Assembly (NCBI GenBank): GCA_023213315.1
Contig: JAKCPI010028314.1
Span: 1-64,000, forward strand
Reading direction: 5' to 3'
Length of the DNA: 64,000 bases
From: Euborellia annulipes
Lineage: Eukaryota; Arthropoda; Insecta; Dermaptera; Anisolabididae
Positions 51,409 through 62,430 of the stretch are shown in pieces. Each line of letters starts with the position of its first letter. Position 1 is the stretch's first letter. Below the pieces are notes generated by a model. The model was not told the DNA's origin, ran no database searches, and worked only from the letters and a program-made list of their open reading frames with translations. The position numbers and the translations under genes are program-made.

Positions 51409-52627
51409 ATTTTTATAAAACAAGAAAAACTATTCCTTAATAAAAAATATATGCTTTTTTCAATTAATATAATCAAAACAATTTGAATTTAAATTTTATT
51501 TTATATTTAATTTGAATTCGGTGGTGGCTCGCTCCTAGCACTCCAAGCGACAATCAAAGCAATTATTTTTCTTTTCATTGTCATTGTTTTAATTATCACC
51601 TCGTTTATGATTGTCAAACAATTTGGGGTTTTCAGTATTCATTTTATTAGTGAAATTTGCATACCGGTATATATTTTTATTTGACATATTCATTTTAATT
51701 GTGATTCATCTTCAAATGAAATTGTCTTCTTTGAATATTGAATTCAAGGTAATTCAACACATATTGATATAAAGATTCTGATCTATGATTTTTATAGATT
51801 AGTCATAATAGATCTATTAATTTAAATATATTTATTGCATTTCACTTTGAACCTTAGTATTAATTCTATTTATGGAGAAAGAGAAATTATACTGTTTATA
51901 TTTGGCCTAATATATTTCTTTTGAGATTATATTTTTCCATAATTGCTATTTTGTGCAAAGAAATTTAACTAAATGGCTTTTTATGGAAATTTTTTATAAA
52001 AGCTACTTGACATGATATGACCCCTCTATAAAATACTAATCAGAATCTTTGATATTGAATATTTATTATTTAAATAGGGAGGCTTTTGATCCAACTAATT
52101 GCATGTCTCCCCCTATTCAATCTGCATATATGAGTATACGAATAAGCGAGAACGGAAAAATTTAAAAGGAATTTTTTTTATTATTTATTTGAAATAAAAA
52201 TCATGAAATGAAATTGAAAATGTTTATTTTCTAAATGATTTTTGGATTTATTCTGTGAAATGATTTATCAATCCATCCTCTCTGTAGTAATAAATTTAAA
52301 AGAGACATTTGAAAACCCTTTGACACATTTATAAATATATATCTACGTTTTATATATATATTTAGAGAACAGAGAGAGTCACTGATTTTATCACACGCAA
52401 TTTGTTATTTATAAATATTAGAAAACTCAAGTGTTTTGATGTGTAATTTGTAAAAGGAAATTACTAACTTAATATCTCAATGGTCAGAGATTATATAAAA
52501 AGCAAATTGTTTTCTTAGTCAATTTCTAGAATTTTTATTATCGTCTACTTGAAAATATTATCTCTTTATTAAGCAACTTGAAATACCTTCTTGAAATAAA
52601 TAATAGATCTGTTTGAGAGTCATATTT
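51409..52627. other. No recognisable feature
   Basis: AT-rich unique sequence of about 1.2 kb; no open frame, splice pair or repeat match. Confidence 0.45.
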
Positions 52628-52653
52628 ACACGACCAGCCACACCAGATTTTTA
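52628..52653 (+). repeat. HER right-end remnant
   Basis: CGACCAGCCACACCAGATTT is the last part of the right hairpin. Confidence 0.65.
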
Positions 52654-52919
52654 TTTTATAGCCGATTCAAATTCCAAAAGTCAGATGGCCCAGCCTTTAT
52701 TAACTCCTTGTGACTAATGAATGTTTGTTATAGAAATATACTAAAAACGTTTAGATATTTTTTCAACAGCTTAAATTTCTTCATCTAAATTCTTCCTCTT
52801 TATTCAAAAATTAAAGCAATCAATGTCAATTCATTTTTTATGAATTTATTCATTTTTTTTATCTCGTCGCAAAAAATTGATTGACATATGCAAATGAGAC
52901 TAGGTTGATGCTGAAATGA
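52654..52919. other. No recognisable feature
   Basis: AT-rich spacer. Confidence 0.4.
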
Positions 52920-53203
52920 CACTGACACAAGGGCGGATACAAGGGGGGGTAAAGGGGGGGTAATTACCCCCCCCCCGAGATTCGAAAAAAATACCTTTTT
53001 TTCGCAAAAAAATTTATTTTTAATATAAAATTTTTAAAATTAATACTTACAAATTTGATGTGTATTTATATTCTGGCAAACAAATACAGAATGCGCTTTT
53101 TAATTACCGAAATTAAAAAAAAAATAGTGTGCTGTGCGACGAGTCACACCAGATTACCCCCCCCCCCCCGAGAAACACCTCTGGATCCGCCCTTGCACTG
53201 AGA
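52920..53203. mobile_element. hAT-B MITE with 8-bp target duplication (one mismatch)
   Basis: The element (52928-53195, 268 bp) has ends CAAGGGCGGAT and ATCCGCCCTTG. CACTGACA and CACTGAGA flank it. Inside, GTGTGCTGTGCGACGAGTCA and CACCAGATTACC copy part of the HER right hairpin, next to C-runs. Confidence 0.88.
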
Positions 53204-54211
53204 CTCTAATAATATAGAAAAAATAAGGATTAGGAAAACGATATCGATTATTGATCTTGTTAGGTATAAAGAAAGAATTCTTTTGACCTTCAATTAAAAT
53301 TATTAATGAGACTATCCTCCTTTATTTCATTGCCTATAATCGAAAAATTTCATTTTGAATTAAAAATAGAAAATTCAAAAGTGAAAAAAATTTTAATACA
53401 CTATTATTTAACTAATAACAAAACAAAATATCAAACACTTGGGTATGTTAAACTATGTTTGTATTTAACAATTTTGTGTTATGGAATCCAGGTACTCCAT
53501 CCTGTTCGAGGGATCGGTATGCCCTATGCTCCCAAATAAACTCGAGATCCTGGGTTCGATTTTCGGAGGCCATGCAACGTTTGGTCCACAAAAAAAAAAC
53601 GTATACAAAATAGCTAAATATTGATATATCTAAGAAGTCAGAATCGAAGTATTCATTGAATATTAAAATACTATTCAAATATAGACTATATGGATCTCGA
53701 AAATTGTATAACTATATTTTTTTTTATGAACTAAAAAAAAAAGGAGCACTTTCGATTGTTATTTTTTATTTGCACTATTTTATTCATTCTAGGCTTTTTA
53801 TTTGATTAGAATTCCCTCTCTCTCTCTCTTTCTATTTCCTCTCACTATGACGTTATGATGTGCAAATTGCTTGGGAGTGAGGGTCACCAAAAAGGGGACG
53901 TTGGAACAAACAGAATAAGTCCTGCATAACAAACTAGGAGAATTCAAAATTACTAAACGAGTTCTCTTTTTTTTACTTTTACATATATTTTTGAAATCAT
54001 GAGTCACAAAAATATACAATTTTTGAATTAAAATGCTCAAATATAACACCCCTAAATAAATAATTCGATAAAAGAAAATTAATAGAATAATGATGATTTA
54101 AAAATATTTTTTTACTTGATCCTCTTTTTCTTGTTTACTTGGCTCTGGATTAATTATCCATTTGGCCAGTTAAAACTTGATCCCCTTAAATAAATAAAAT
54201 ATTATATAATT
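53204..54211. other. No gene; possible tRNA-like remnant
   Basis: Near 53535-53575 CTGGGTTCGATTTTCGG resembles a B box. Two frames (77 and 76 codons) on opposite strands overlap this part and have no domain. CT-rich near 53810-53830. Confidence 0.35.
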
Positions 54212-54298
54212 TTTCACTTTCTCTTACCTATATATACTGTATAACCTATAAATGTGAACAAAATATCTCAAGAACAAAAAGAGCTTGGAAGTTGAAAT

Positions 54299-55667
54299 GT
54301 TATATTTAGGGTCCGACCGAAACAAGATTTTCAGCACCGAAACCGAAACCGAATATTCGGCCTCAACCTTAGTTTCGGCCGAAACCGTAACCGAAACCGA
54401 AACTTGTATTTCCTATAAAAATTTTTTTTTCATTTTACTTTTTTTTTTTTTTTTGAATTTTTTTTCCCTCCCGTGAAAATCATTTTACCTTTTGACGTGA
54501 CAACGTCTTACAAATCATGTGTCTATAGTGGCATGTTAGAGGGGCATGCACGAAAAAGTTTATTGGCTTGAATAACTCCTCTGTCTTAAGAGGTATAATT
54601 ATGGGGAATATACGGTTAGAAAGAATGAGATTTCAGCTAAAGATTTCACCATTTATTTTTTTCCTATCATTTTATTTTACCGCGCTGCGGTAAATTCTAA
54701 TTTGAAAGTTTAAACCCCTATAGATTCTGAACGGCTAATCAGATCAGACTAAATGGGATGTCATTTGGTGCAGAAAGAAAACCTCTAATAGAATAAATAA
54801 AAAAATCCCGAGTAATTAACTCCAAAATTGGTTTTTTCTCGAAAAACCTCATTTTTTAGGCAAAAAAATATCGAAAAATAGCTCTAATTGTGCAACGCCT
54901 AGCGACTTGACCATAAAAGCTACATTAAATCTAAATATAGTTTTAGAAAGAGTGGTTCAATACCCCCAGGGCTTTTTTTCTTTTTTTTGATTTGACGTCA
55001 TTTTACCGCATGAGTGCACTCGGCGGGATTTCGTTTTTCGAAATTTTAAACCCCTGTAGATTCCGAACGGCTAATCAGATCAGACTAAATGAGATGTCAT
55101 TTAGAGCAGAAAGATAACTTCTAATAGAACAAATAAAAAAATCCCGAGTAATTAACTCCAAAATTAATTTTTTTTCGAAAAACCTCATTTTTTAAGCATA
55201 TGTCGGCTTAATGGATAAAAGTTTGGCCACATCTGTCATATATTGTTTCAATGAAAATGTTTGAACATGTTTATTTTTGAAAACAAACTACTAGTAAAAA
55301 AAAAAATAAAAACAATACTTTCTCTCTTTATATTTCAATATAGGTAAGAGAAAAAAAATTTTTGTTGAAGTCAAGCAAAAGACGTTGTCACGTTAAAAAG
55401 CCACCGGCTGTGTAGAAGACACAGCTAACACCTAATTTTTTTTTAGGGAGACTAAAATTTTTTTCTCCCTCAAGTGCAAATTATTTGACCTTTTTTTTTT
55501 TTTGGATGCGAGTCTCATCCCATTTTTTCAGACTCTGGTTTCGGCCGGCCGAAAGGTTCGGCCACTTTTTGGCCGAAACCGAAACTACGGCCGAAACCAT
55601 GATTTTTGGCCGAAACTGGCCGAAACCGTAACCGAAACCGAATATTCGGTCGGTTCCTAGTTATATT
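54299..55667. mobile_element. hAT-type element (1.35 kb) with exact 8-bp target duplication
   Basis: The element is 54307-55659. Its ends TAGGGTCCGACCGAA and TTCGGTCGGTTCCTA are inverted, and GTTATATT flanks both sides (54299-54306, 55660-55667). Both subterminal regions carry many ACCGAAACCGAAAC-like iterations. The interior has a 155-bp segment repeated directly (54708-54862 and 55043-55197, about 336 bp apart). I see no transposase frame. Confidence 0.9.
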
Positions 55668-55916
55668 TAAGTTAAGTACCCTGATGTGTGAAAATAAGCT
55701 TTTAATCAAAATCGGCCAAAAAGTACTTTACTGATGTACTTTTTCAGTCTTTTTTTCGATTTTCTCATACGCTCTAACGATTTTGATTAAAATTCATAAA
55801 TCAATGTTTTAAATGTTCTTTAAAATGTACATTCTTATTTTGTCTTGACCATTGTTTGAACCACACTTTACTCTTGTACTTGATGGGAAAAATAGGAGAA
55901 AATGGTTGACATGGCA

Positions 55917-56156
55917 ACAAAATATAAATTTTTTTTTTAAGAAAGTCATTTCGGCTGCAGAGGCCATTTGATTTTTATAAATTTATTTATTAATTATATT
56001 ATACAGTATCGATGGCATCCGGCTGGCGTTCAATGATCTTGTTTTTCGGGGGCCACCTATCCCGATTTTCAGCACCACTTGGCGTTGCTTAACAACATTG
56101 ATCTTGGTGGCATTTGTTCTTTCTTCTTGCCAGGCCCGCCGGCACAAAATATAAAT
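55917..56156 (-). repeat. SINE-C, best bounded copy, 13-bp target duplication
   Basis: The insert (55930-56143) lies between two copies of ACAAAATATAAAT (55917-55929, 56144-56156) within HER. The left plus-strand end is a T-run, so the RNA-like strand is minus, with a poly(A) tail after CTGCAGCCGAAATGAC. This last motif resembles the tail of the other SINEs. Confidence 0.88.
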
Positions 56157-56222
56157 ATTTTTCCATATTTTTAGATTTTACTCCTTGAATTCTAATGTGC
56201 TATCGAGAATTAAATATATGTC

Positions 56223-56372
56223 AAGCCCTTGGACCTTGGTGTAGTGGTTAGCGTATGGACCATATGTACCAAGGGTCGCGGGTTTGCAACTCGTCTCGTG
56301 CTACAATTTATTTCATTTTGAACCCAATTAAAATAAATAGAGACAGAGTCTAAATGGCCTTAATAAAATTAA
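56223..56372 (+). repeat. SINE with tRNA head, at the end of the HER copy
   Basis: GGTGTAGTGGTTAGCG (A box) and GGGTTTGCAACTCG (modified B box) are followed by CAATTTATTTCATTTTG and AGTCTAAATGGCCTTAA. Confidence 0.75.
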
Positions 56373-56881
56373 AAAAATCAGGTGGGAGAGGACATCACAT
56401 TTTATAAATGCTTTCCAAAAATTTATTTTCCAAAATGAATTATTTAGGACCTTTGCTAGTTGATAATATGGCAATCGCACTTACTGTTTTGGGATTTTAT
56501 TATCCTATATTTAAAATCGATATCTCGTCATGCCAGCTCTGGAGGGTCACCCATCTAAAAGGCCGTTGCTTAGTAACCTAAAGTTGTCATGTTTGTTTAT
56601 CTTCTTAAATGGATAGAAAAATCTAACGAAATCTATATTAGCTTTTTTCAAAACTTTATTCACCCTCAATTTGTTAGATTTCACATGTTTATAGAAAACA
56701 CTCGAAAATTCCCATTTACTTTAAATATGGTGACTTCAAGTTAAGACTTCTCTGGTTAGAATAAGAGATTATTCTTCTGTCTTCGCCCCATTCCCGCGAT
56801 GCGGGATCGGCGGATCTCACTCTTTTCCCTCCAAACCTATCATGCGTTTTTGCGACCGGGCATTTTTTGACTTGAAATGTG
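56373..56881. other. No gene supported
   Basis: GATGCGGGATCGGCGGATCT (about 56797) is GC-richer. A 74-codon minus frame (56716-56940) runs into HER; no domain. Confidence 0.35.
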
Positions 56882-56999
56882 CGGTACTGTCGGAAATTAA
56901 ATATTTGTCGAAAATATCCGATGTGACAAGCACGGAACACAACTTTCGATTACCAAAGGTAAGAGAAAGTTGTGTGCTATGTGACCAGTAACACCAGAC
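56882..56999 (+). repeat. HER 3' fragment
   Basis: GGTACTGTCGGAAATTAAAT and a right hairpin ending CACCAGACTTTTT. Confidence 0.85.
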
Positions 57000-57315
57000 T
57001 TTTTATTCTAAAAATCAAATTTCATATAGAACTATCTGAATAAATACGTATACTTAGGAAGAAAATAAAATAAAAAATACTTTTGAACCTATTTATTCTC
57101 TCAGTGACACACTAATCGCGGCGTGTTTTTTGCACGGCCAGGGGGTTCCGCCCCCCTCGACTTTGGCGAGCCCCCAAAGATCTTTCAAATAAAATTAATA
57201 TTTATTATGCCATTGTCGATTTATATTTAGAATTTCATTATCGGTTAGAAACAAAGAAAATAAATCAAAAAGTGTGCACTGCGTACAAAAACACTTTTGT
57301 TTGCTTAGGGCTTTA
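57000..57315. other. No gene; small GC-rich patch
   Basis: Positions 57115-57160 (GGCCAGGGGGTTCCGCCCCC) resemble the GC-rich 3' part of the neighbouring Helitron in reverse. It may be the end of another, truncated copy. Confidence 0.35.
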
Positions 57316-57797
57316 TCTTCTTCTTTATATATATAATTCTTCTGTACGTGTGTATGTGACTGAACTCCTCCTAAACGACTGAACCAATTATGATGAAATT
57401 TTCTGTGTATGTTTGTGAGAGTCCCGGACAGGTTTTGTTTCACAAATAACAATAAGTTAATGAGTAATTAACCGTTAAAATAAGAAAAAATAAAAATTAG
57501 GAGAAAGGGTTGCCATGGTAACAAAATAAAAATATTTACCCATGGTTACGATTTTTTTTATTTATTTACATTTTGAATTCTAAAATATCGGCGTAAATTT
57601 TTTGTCTGTGTATCGGGAGAGTCCCGGAAAGGATATTATTCACAATGAATAATTAACCGTTGAAATAATCTCTATATATAAAAATGAAAAGGGAAAATGT
57701 ATGTACCGATATGTATATAAGTAGGCGAGCAAGGGGGTCCAGGGGCGCAGCCCCCGGCTAGACGGAAAGCCCCGCCGAAGGCGGGGCTTGCGTCTAG
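57316..57797 (+). mobile_element. Short non-autonomous Helitron
   Basis: The right end has the hairpin GCCCCGCC-GAA-GGCGGGGC, six bases, then CTAG followed by T. The left end TCTTCTTCTTTATATATATA follows an A. GTGTATGTGACTGAACTCCT and ACTGAACCAATTATGATGAA are typical Helitron body text. A second TCTCTATATATAAAAATG start lies at 57669, so two copies may be fused. A HER fragment (57496-57600) is inside. No Rep/helicase frame. Confidence 0.72.
57496..57600 (+). repeat. HER fragment inside the Helitron
   Basis: AGGAGAAAGGGTTGCCATGG and ATTTTGAATTCTAAAATATC are standard HER body pieces. Confidence 0.75.
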
Positions 57798-58127
57798 TAT
57801 ATAGTATAAAATAGATATAGATTTATTTGTTAGTTGCTAGGCTTCACAGCGATTTTAACCACTTCACCCACTGCTCTAAAAGAATTGATAAATAATAGGC
57901 CATTAGCCACCATGTCACTTAAAGGGACAAATTCCCCATGTGTTTACTTGAGCATGTTACTGCCTGACTCTTTAGAGATAAGAGAGGAAAAAGATTCCCT
58001 CAGCCATTTATCTTGAGAATTATAAGACTTGGGGCATTTTTTAAGAAAACTCATCTATTATAGGACATCGATTATTAATATATACATTTAATAGAAAGTA
58101 CATTTAATTCCATATATTTTCTACTCA
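57798..58127. other. No gene supported
   Basis: A 60-codon frame (57834-58016) in slightly GC-richer unique sequence lacks any recognised domain. Confidence 0.35.
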
Positions 58128-58400
58128 TCGTAATACAAGGGCGGACCCAGAGGTGTTCCTCGGGGTGGGGGGGGGGTAATCTGGAGTGAATCGTCGCACA
58201 GCACACTATTTTTTTTTAATTTCGGTAATTTAAAAGGGCATTCTGTACTTGTTTGCCAGAATATAAATACACATCAAATTTTTAAGTATTAATTTTAAAA
58301 ATTTTACATTAAAAATAAATTTTTTTGCGAAAAAAGGTATTTTTTTCGAATCTCGGGGGGGGGTACTACCCCCCCCCTTGTATCCGCCCTTGTCGTAATA
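58128..58400. mobile_element. hAT-B MITE with exact 8-bp target duplication
   Basis: The element (58136-58392, 257 bp) has ends CAAGGGCGGACCCAG and TTGTATCCGCCCTTG, and TCGTAATA on both sides. Inside are a G-run, TAATCTGGAGTGAATCGTCG, TTTCGGTAATTTAAAAG and TTCTGTACTTGTTTGCCAGA, which parallel the HER hairpin. Confidence 0.92.
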
Positions 58401-58831
58401 TCAAAAAGTATGACCTGAATATTATCAAAAGTAGTCTACTTTTTTATAAAATTTTTTATTAAAATATTTTGTTGATTAATTTTGTATAGATTGATATTAT
58501 CAGGCCAGTAAAGTATATTTGAAGAAATTTTTCAAGAATTTATTTTATATTGAAACTAGATTGGTCCTGTGTGTGTGTGTGTGTGTGTGTGTGTATAAGG
58601 TAGAAGACGGGTCATGAAAAATCTCTTGAAATATACTCTTATATTATGCTTCAATCCTCCATGATTGTTTCCCCCATCATTGTTTCCCAATCTGTGGTTT
58701 GCGTATCCCCAGGGTTCACGAATATAATATTTGAATGGCAGACTTTCAAATCGATAACGTAAAAAAAATTATGAAATAATAAATTTACATTCATCTATAA
58801 TATGTATTTACTGCTCCGTTAATAATAAAAA
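58401..58831. other. No gene; (GT)n microsatellite
   Basis: GT-run at about 58568-58594; AT-rich elsewhere. Confidence 0.5.
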
Positions 58832-58975
58832 TCTGGTGTGACTGGCGCACAGCACACAACTTTCTCTTACCTTCGGTAATCGAAAGTTGTGTACTGTGCT
58901 TGTCACACCAGATTTTTGTGTCGACATGTATTTAGTTTCCGACAGTAGGGTACATTCGATTTTCAAGATGTAAAA
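58832..58975 (-). repeat. HER right-end fragment
   Basis: An intact hairpin (TCTGGTGTGACTGGCGCACA to CACACCAGA, 58832-58914), then GTGTCGACATGTATTTAGTT and GATGTAAAATT, after which a T-run ends the homology. Confidence 0.9.
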
Positions 58976-59312
58976 TTTTTTTTTTTTTTTTTTTTTAAAC
59001 ATTCACACTTTTTTCTCATCTAGACGAAATCGATCACCAAAGGACCTAATAAAAATTTTATAAATATTGTTTTTCTTGATATTATAATGTGTAAAATTCT
59101 CCAAATATCGAAAGGGGAGGTTTACCATAAAAGGTGTAGCAAGCCTTATGCCTTTAATGGGTTCATATTAATTAATTAAGTTCCAACTTGTATCTTTGGA
59201 GTATTATTATTATTATTATGTTTATAGTTGCTTTTATTACAAGAGAGGTACTTGTATGTACCTCTGAGAACATGACATTTTGAATTACGTTAATTAAACC
59301 GATTTTAAAAAA
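58976..59312. other. No gene; small SINE tail remnant
   Basis: AACATTCACACTTTTTTCTC at 59000-59020 is the GT-rich SINE tail in reverse. Otherwise unique AT-rich sequence with (ATT)n near 59200. Confidence 0.45.
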
Positions 59313-59921
59313 TCTGGTGTGACTAGTCGCACAGCACACAACTTTTGATTACCGAAGGTAATGCTGTGCTTGTTATTTGTGTCAAGATATATTTAGCTTC
59401 CGACAGTACGGTACATTTGAATTCAAGATGTAAAATTTATTAGTATGGAAAAAAATTTATATTTTTTTACCATGGCAACCATTTCACCTATCTTTCCTAT
59501 GAAGTACAAGAGTAAAGTGGTCTTCATAAGATTTCAATGCCAAAATGAGAATATACATTTTAAAGAGTATCTAAAACATAATGGATTTTGGAATTTTAAT
59601 CAAAATCGTTTGAGCAAATTTTGAGAAAATCGAAAAAACTGAAAAAGTTCATCAGTAAAGTACTAGTACTCTGTTGATTTCGATTAAAAGCTTATTTTCA
59701 CGCCCTAGTGAGGTGCCTAACTTACATATAAAATTTCAACCTCCTATCTCAATTCCTTCATGCTTAAAATTGAACACACACCCACACAGACGGACCATGT
59801 TTTGGATTCAGAGGACCTCAAAACGTGCATATCCATCAAAATCTCGACATCGAATTTTTGACATTAAAGCAATACTTTCTCTCTCTATATATATTACATA
59901 TATACATAAATAAGAGAAAGT
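59313..59921 (-). repeat. HER short form, nearly complete
   Basis: TCTGGTGTGACTAGTCGCAC through a shortened right hairpin, all body blocks, and the TAAGAGAAAGTA terminus before AAAAA. The 79-codon frame inside is a repeat translation. Confidence 0.92.
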
Positions 59922-60244
59922 AAAAAACACCATTATATGAGAAAATAATAAAAAACTTAAAGGATGAGAGATGAATTATGAAATTTATTGGCTGAGATAT
60001 GTTTTAACCGCAAATTGTCGGAAAAACACGACCAAATCTCTTTTATCGGATTTCATTCTTTTCCAATTCTTTTGTGACAATAGTGGAATAAGGAAGTGAA
60101 TGTGTACATCACTTAATCAGATGTCTTTTATTACTTTTATTATGATAATTAAGGCCTAAATCACGGAAATTCAGAAATTTAGAGCTGATAACAAATTAGA
60201 TATTGATTAATAAAATAATAAATGGGAGATTTTTTTGCCATAAT
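59922..60244. other. No recognisable feature
   Basis: AT-rich unique sequence. Confidence 0.4.
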
Positions 60245-60650
60245 AGGATATCAATAAAGACTGAATTTCAATCAAAATGTTTATTGCTCAATTTTATAAG
60301 CAACCATTAGATATTTAATTTTCTACACGAATTACGCTAAACTAAGTATATTGAAATTGCTTTTTCTGAGTTTTTATGCTTTTTTACTTTCTCGTATAGA
60401 GAAAGTATTGTAATCGTAAAAACATTCGACTTCGAGATTTTGATGTTTCTCCACGTTTTTAGACCTCCCTGAGTCCAAAAATACCATTTTTTTCCCCGTA
60501 GTGTTTATTTGAACTTATTTTACGTATATTTATTTAATTTTAAAAATAATTCACAACATTATTCAGCAAAAACGTTTATGTAAAGCAAATCCTTCCCCGG
60601 GTTTTGCCCCTCTGGACTCCCCTATTCTGGCTCGGGACCGCCTGCGGCGA
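60245..60650 (+). repeat. Repeat E, copy 2 (occupied site)
   Basis: Matches 47625-47940 on both sides of an insertion at 60386-60490. AATGTTTATTGCTCAATTTT, AGCAACCATTAGATATTTAA and CATTATTCAGCAAAAACGTT are the clearest shared blocks. Confidence 0.75.
60386..60490 (+). repeat. Short HER-related insertion in repeat E
   Basis: ACTTTCTCGTATAGAGAAAG forms the left hairpin, followed by ATTCGACTTCGAGATTTTGA and CTGAGTCCAAAAATACC. T-tracts flank both ends. It corresponds to only the first hundred bases of HER but occupies a site that is empty in the other repeat E copy. Confidence 0.75.
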
Positions 60651-60987
60651 ACCCTCGCCTTTTCTTTCCTATTTTGGTCTTTTTTTTCGTTTTAAAATTC
60701 CTACGGGGGGGGGGGGGGGGGGGGGGGGGGGGGATTTTTTTATATGGGTTAAAAATTTCGAAACCCACTACGAAAGGGGGAGGAATTTTTAGAATTTATG
60801 AGAGTAATAAAATATTTATTAAAAAAAAAAATATATTAGGGAAAAAAAGGTATTGTTGGAGAAGGGGGGGGGGGGGGGGAAATGCTCTGAAGACATTCAG
60901 GAGGACAGACAAACGAATTATAGGCACAGATATTTTTATGAAAGTCAATTAAGGGGTTTTCCTCCTAGGGGCCCTCCTAGACCCCCG
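60651..60987. other. No gene; long G runs
   Basis: G29 at 60705-60733 and a G16-type run at about 60864-60879. The Gly-rich frames over them are artefacts. Confidence 0.6.
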
Positions 60988-61379
60988 AGACTTGACATCA
61001 AATTTTTGACATGAATTCAATACATTCTCTATATATTATTATATAAGGGAGAGAAAGGGAGGCGCGGACTATTCTAAGGGGAGGCGCAGTCACAGCGAGC
61101 AATTTTCTAAATGATTACTATTTTTATAAATAAAATAATAAATAAGAATAAATAAAATTATATAAATTTATATTTTTACCATAAAATTTTTTGTTTTTGT
61201 ATTATTTTTTAAAATGGTGGTGGGAGGGGAGGCGTCATTAAATATTTTTAAGGGAGACGTTGTAACATAAAGTTTGGAAACCACTGCCTCCGAGGGTTGC
61301 CTAACTTAAATATAAAATTTCAACCTCCTAGTTCAACTCTCCCAACCTTCATGTTTTAAATCGAACACAGACGCACACA

Positions 61380-61411
<32 letters not shown>

Positions 61412-61438
61412 TATATTCATATGTAGATAAGAGAAAGA
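60988..61438 (-). repeat. HER pieces around a worn hAT-like end
   Basis: ATCAAATTTTTGACATGAAT (60996) and the 61297-61438 piece (GCCTAACTTAAATATAAAAT, a (CA)n run, TAGATAAGAGAAAG) are HER. Between them AAAGTTTGGAAACCACTG (61270-61287) looks like a hAT right end, with GGGAGGCGCGGACTATTC near 61058 as possible left part. Confidence 0.6.
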
Positions 61439-62192
61439 AAAAAGGATAATATTGATATATCATACCTATTAATATTTTAAATGTAATAAAAGTCAAATAA
61501 ACCATCTTTAATATAAAACAAATTTGTTTCATATAGATAAAAGGCGCGAATTGCAATTCCCTCATCACATTCATATTAGACGATGGATGGATGGATAGAT
61601 GGACCAAGCCCTTCTATGAGAATATATATATATATATATGTCTGTGTGTTTTCCAATAAATTCACCCTATAAAAGAGAGAGAGAGAGAAGAGTGCGGAGG
61701 GAGCAAGTAGCAACTTCCCCCAAAAGCCTTTGATATTGCTTGCTTGCCTCCTCCGCTTTATACTTGAGACATGTATCGATAAATCCAACCCCAAACTTCC
61801 TAAAGAGCATGGAAATAAGTACATATCAAAGGAACAAGTTATGGATTTAAGTTTTACTTCTCTCTATATTCCGTTTCTCCTTTCTCTATATAACAAACAA
61901 CAAAAATTTATTAAACAGAAATACAAATTCTTATCAGAGATACAAATTATTATTACTATTACTTATTCCAAACTCTCAACAGTAGGCTATATTATTTTCT
62001 CCAATTTAAATAGATCTTTTAACATAATCACCCAAATTCTTTTTGACGTACGAATGCCCCTTTATGCCGAAGCACCCAATACCATAATAATAATAAATTT
62101 GTTGTGACGGACTCAATAACTAAATTAAATTGTTATTAATTTTTTTCCCAAGATACACATTACTTATATTAATTAACACATATCACTTATCA
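61439..62192. other. No gene established; longest non-repeat frame
   Basis: A 125-codon plus-strand frame at 61730-62107 has a hydrophobic start (MILLACLLRFIL), is rich in Ile, Leu, Lys and Asn as expected from AT-rich DNA, and shows no domain. A frame of this length is close to what chance allows in 64 kb of both strands. (TA)n and (GA)n tracts lie near 61622-61690. Confidence 0.25.
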
Positions 62193-62402
62193 GTGGCGTA
62201 CCCTACTCCCGAGGGCTGGGAGGGTCGGGGGGAGGGGACGAAGCTCTAGGGCTCTGACCCTAATCTCTTATTGCTTAAATATATAGACCTATTCTTGATG
62301 ACTATAGACCTACTGTATCTCACAAACATTTTTTTTAATTTCTTCCCTTCCCATATGTGATTCCTAACACGTAATCAGGTCTTTCTCAAAAGAAAAAAGG
62401 GG
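62193..62402. mobile_element. Possible hAT left end
   Basis: CAGTGGCGTACCCTACTCCC at 62193 resembles a hAT terminus followed by a G-rich stretch. No right end or duplication was found. Confidence 0.3.
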
Positions 62403-62430
62403 AAAAAAAAAAAAAAAAAAAAAAAAAAAA
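62403..62430. repeat. Poly(A) run (28 bases)
   Basis: Uninterrupted A run. Confidence 0.98.

Larger units (their letters stand above)
54212..56222 (+). repeat. HER copy carrying three later insertions
   Basis: Pieces 54212-54306, 55660-55929 and 56144-56222 join into one HER body in the correct order (CAAAATATCTCAAGAAC; TTATATTTAAGTTAAGTAC through GGCAACAAAATATAAAT; then TTTTTCCATA to CTAAATATATGTC-like text). A hAT element (54307-55659), a SINE-C (55930-56143) and a tRNA-type SINE (from 56223) interrupt or end it. Confidence 0.85.

Noticed and set aside
53306..53678. Opposing 77- and 76-codon frames
   Set aside because: No domain, no splice context, partly over a tRNA-like remnant.
60604..60952. 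Gly-rich frames of 62 and 92 codons
   Set aside because: Produced by G runs of about 29 and 16 bases.
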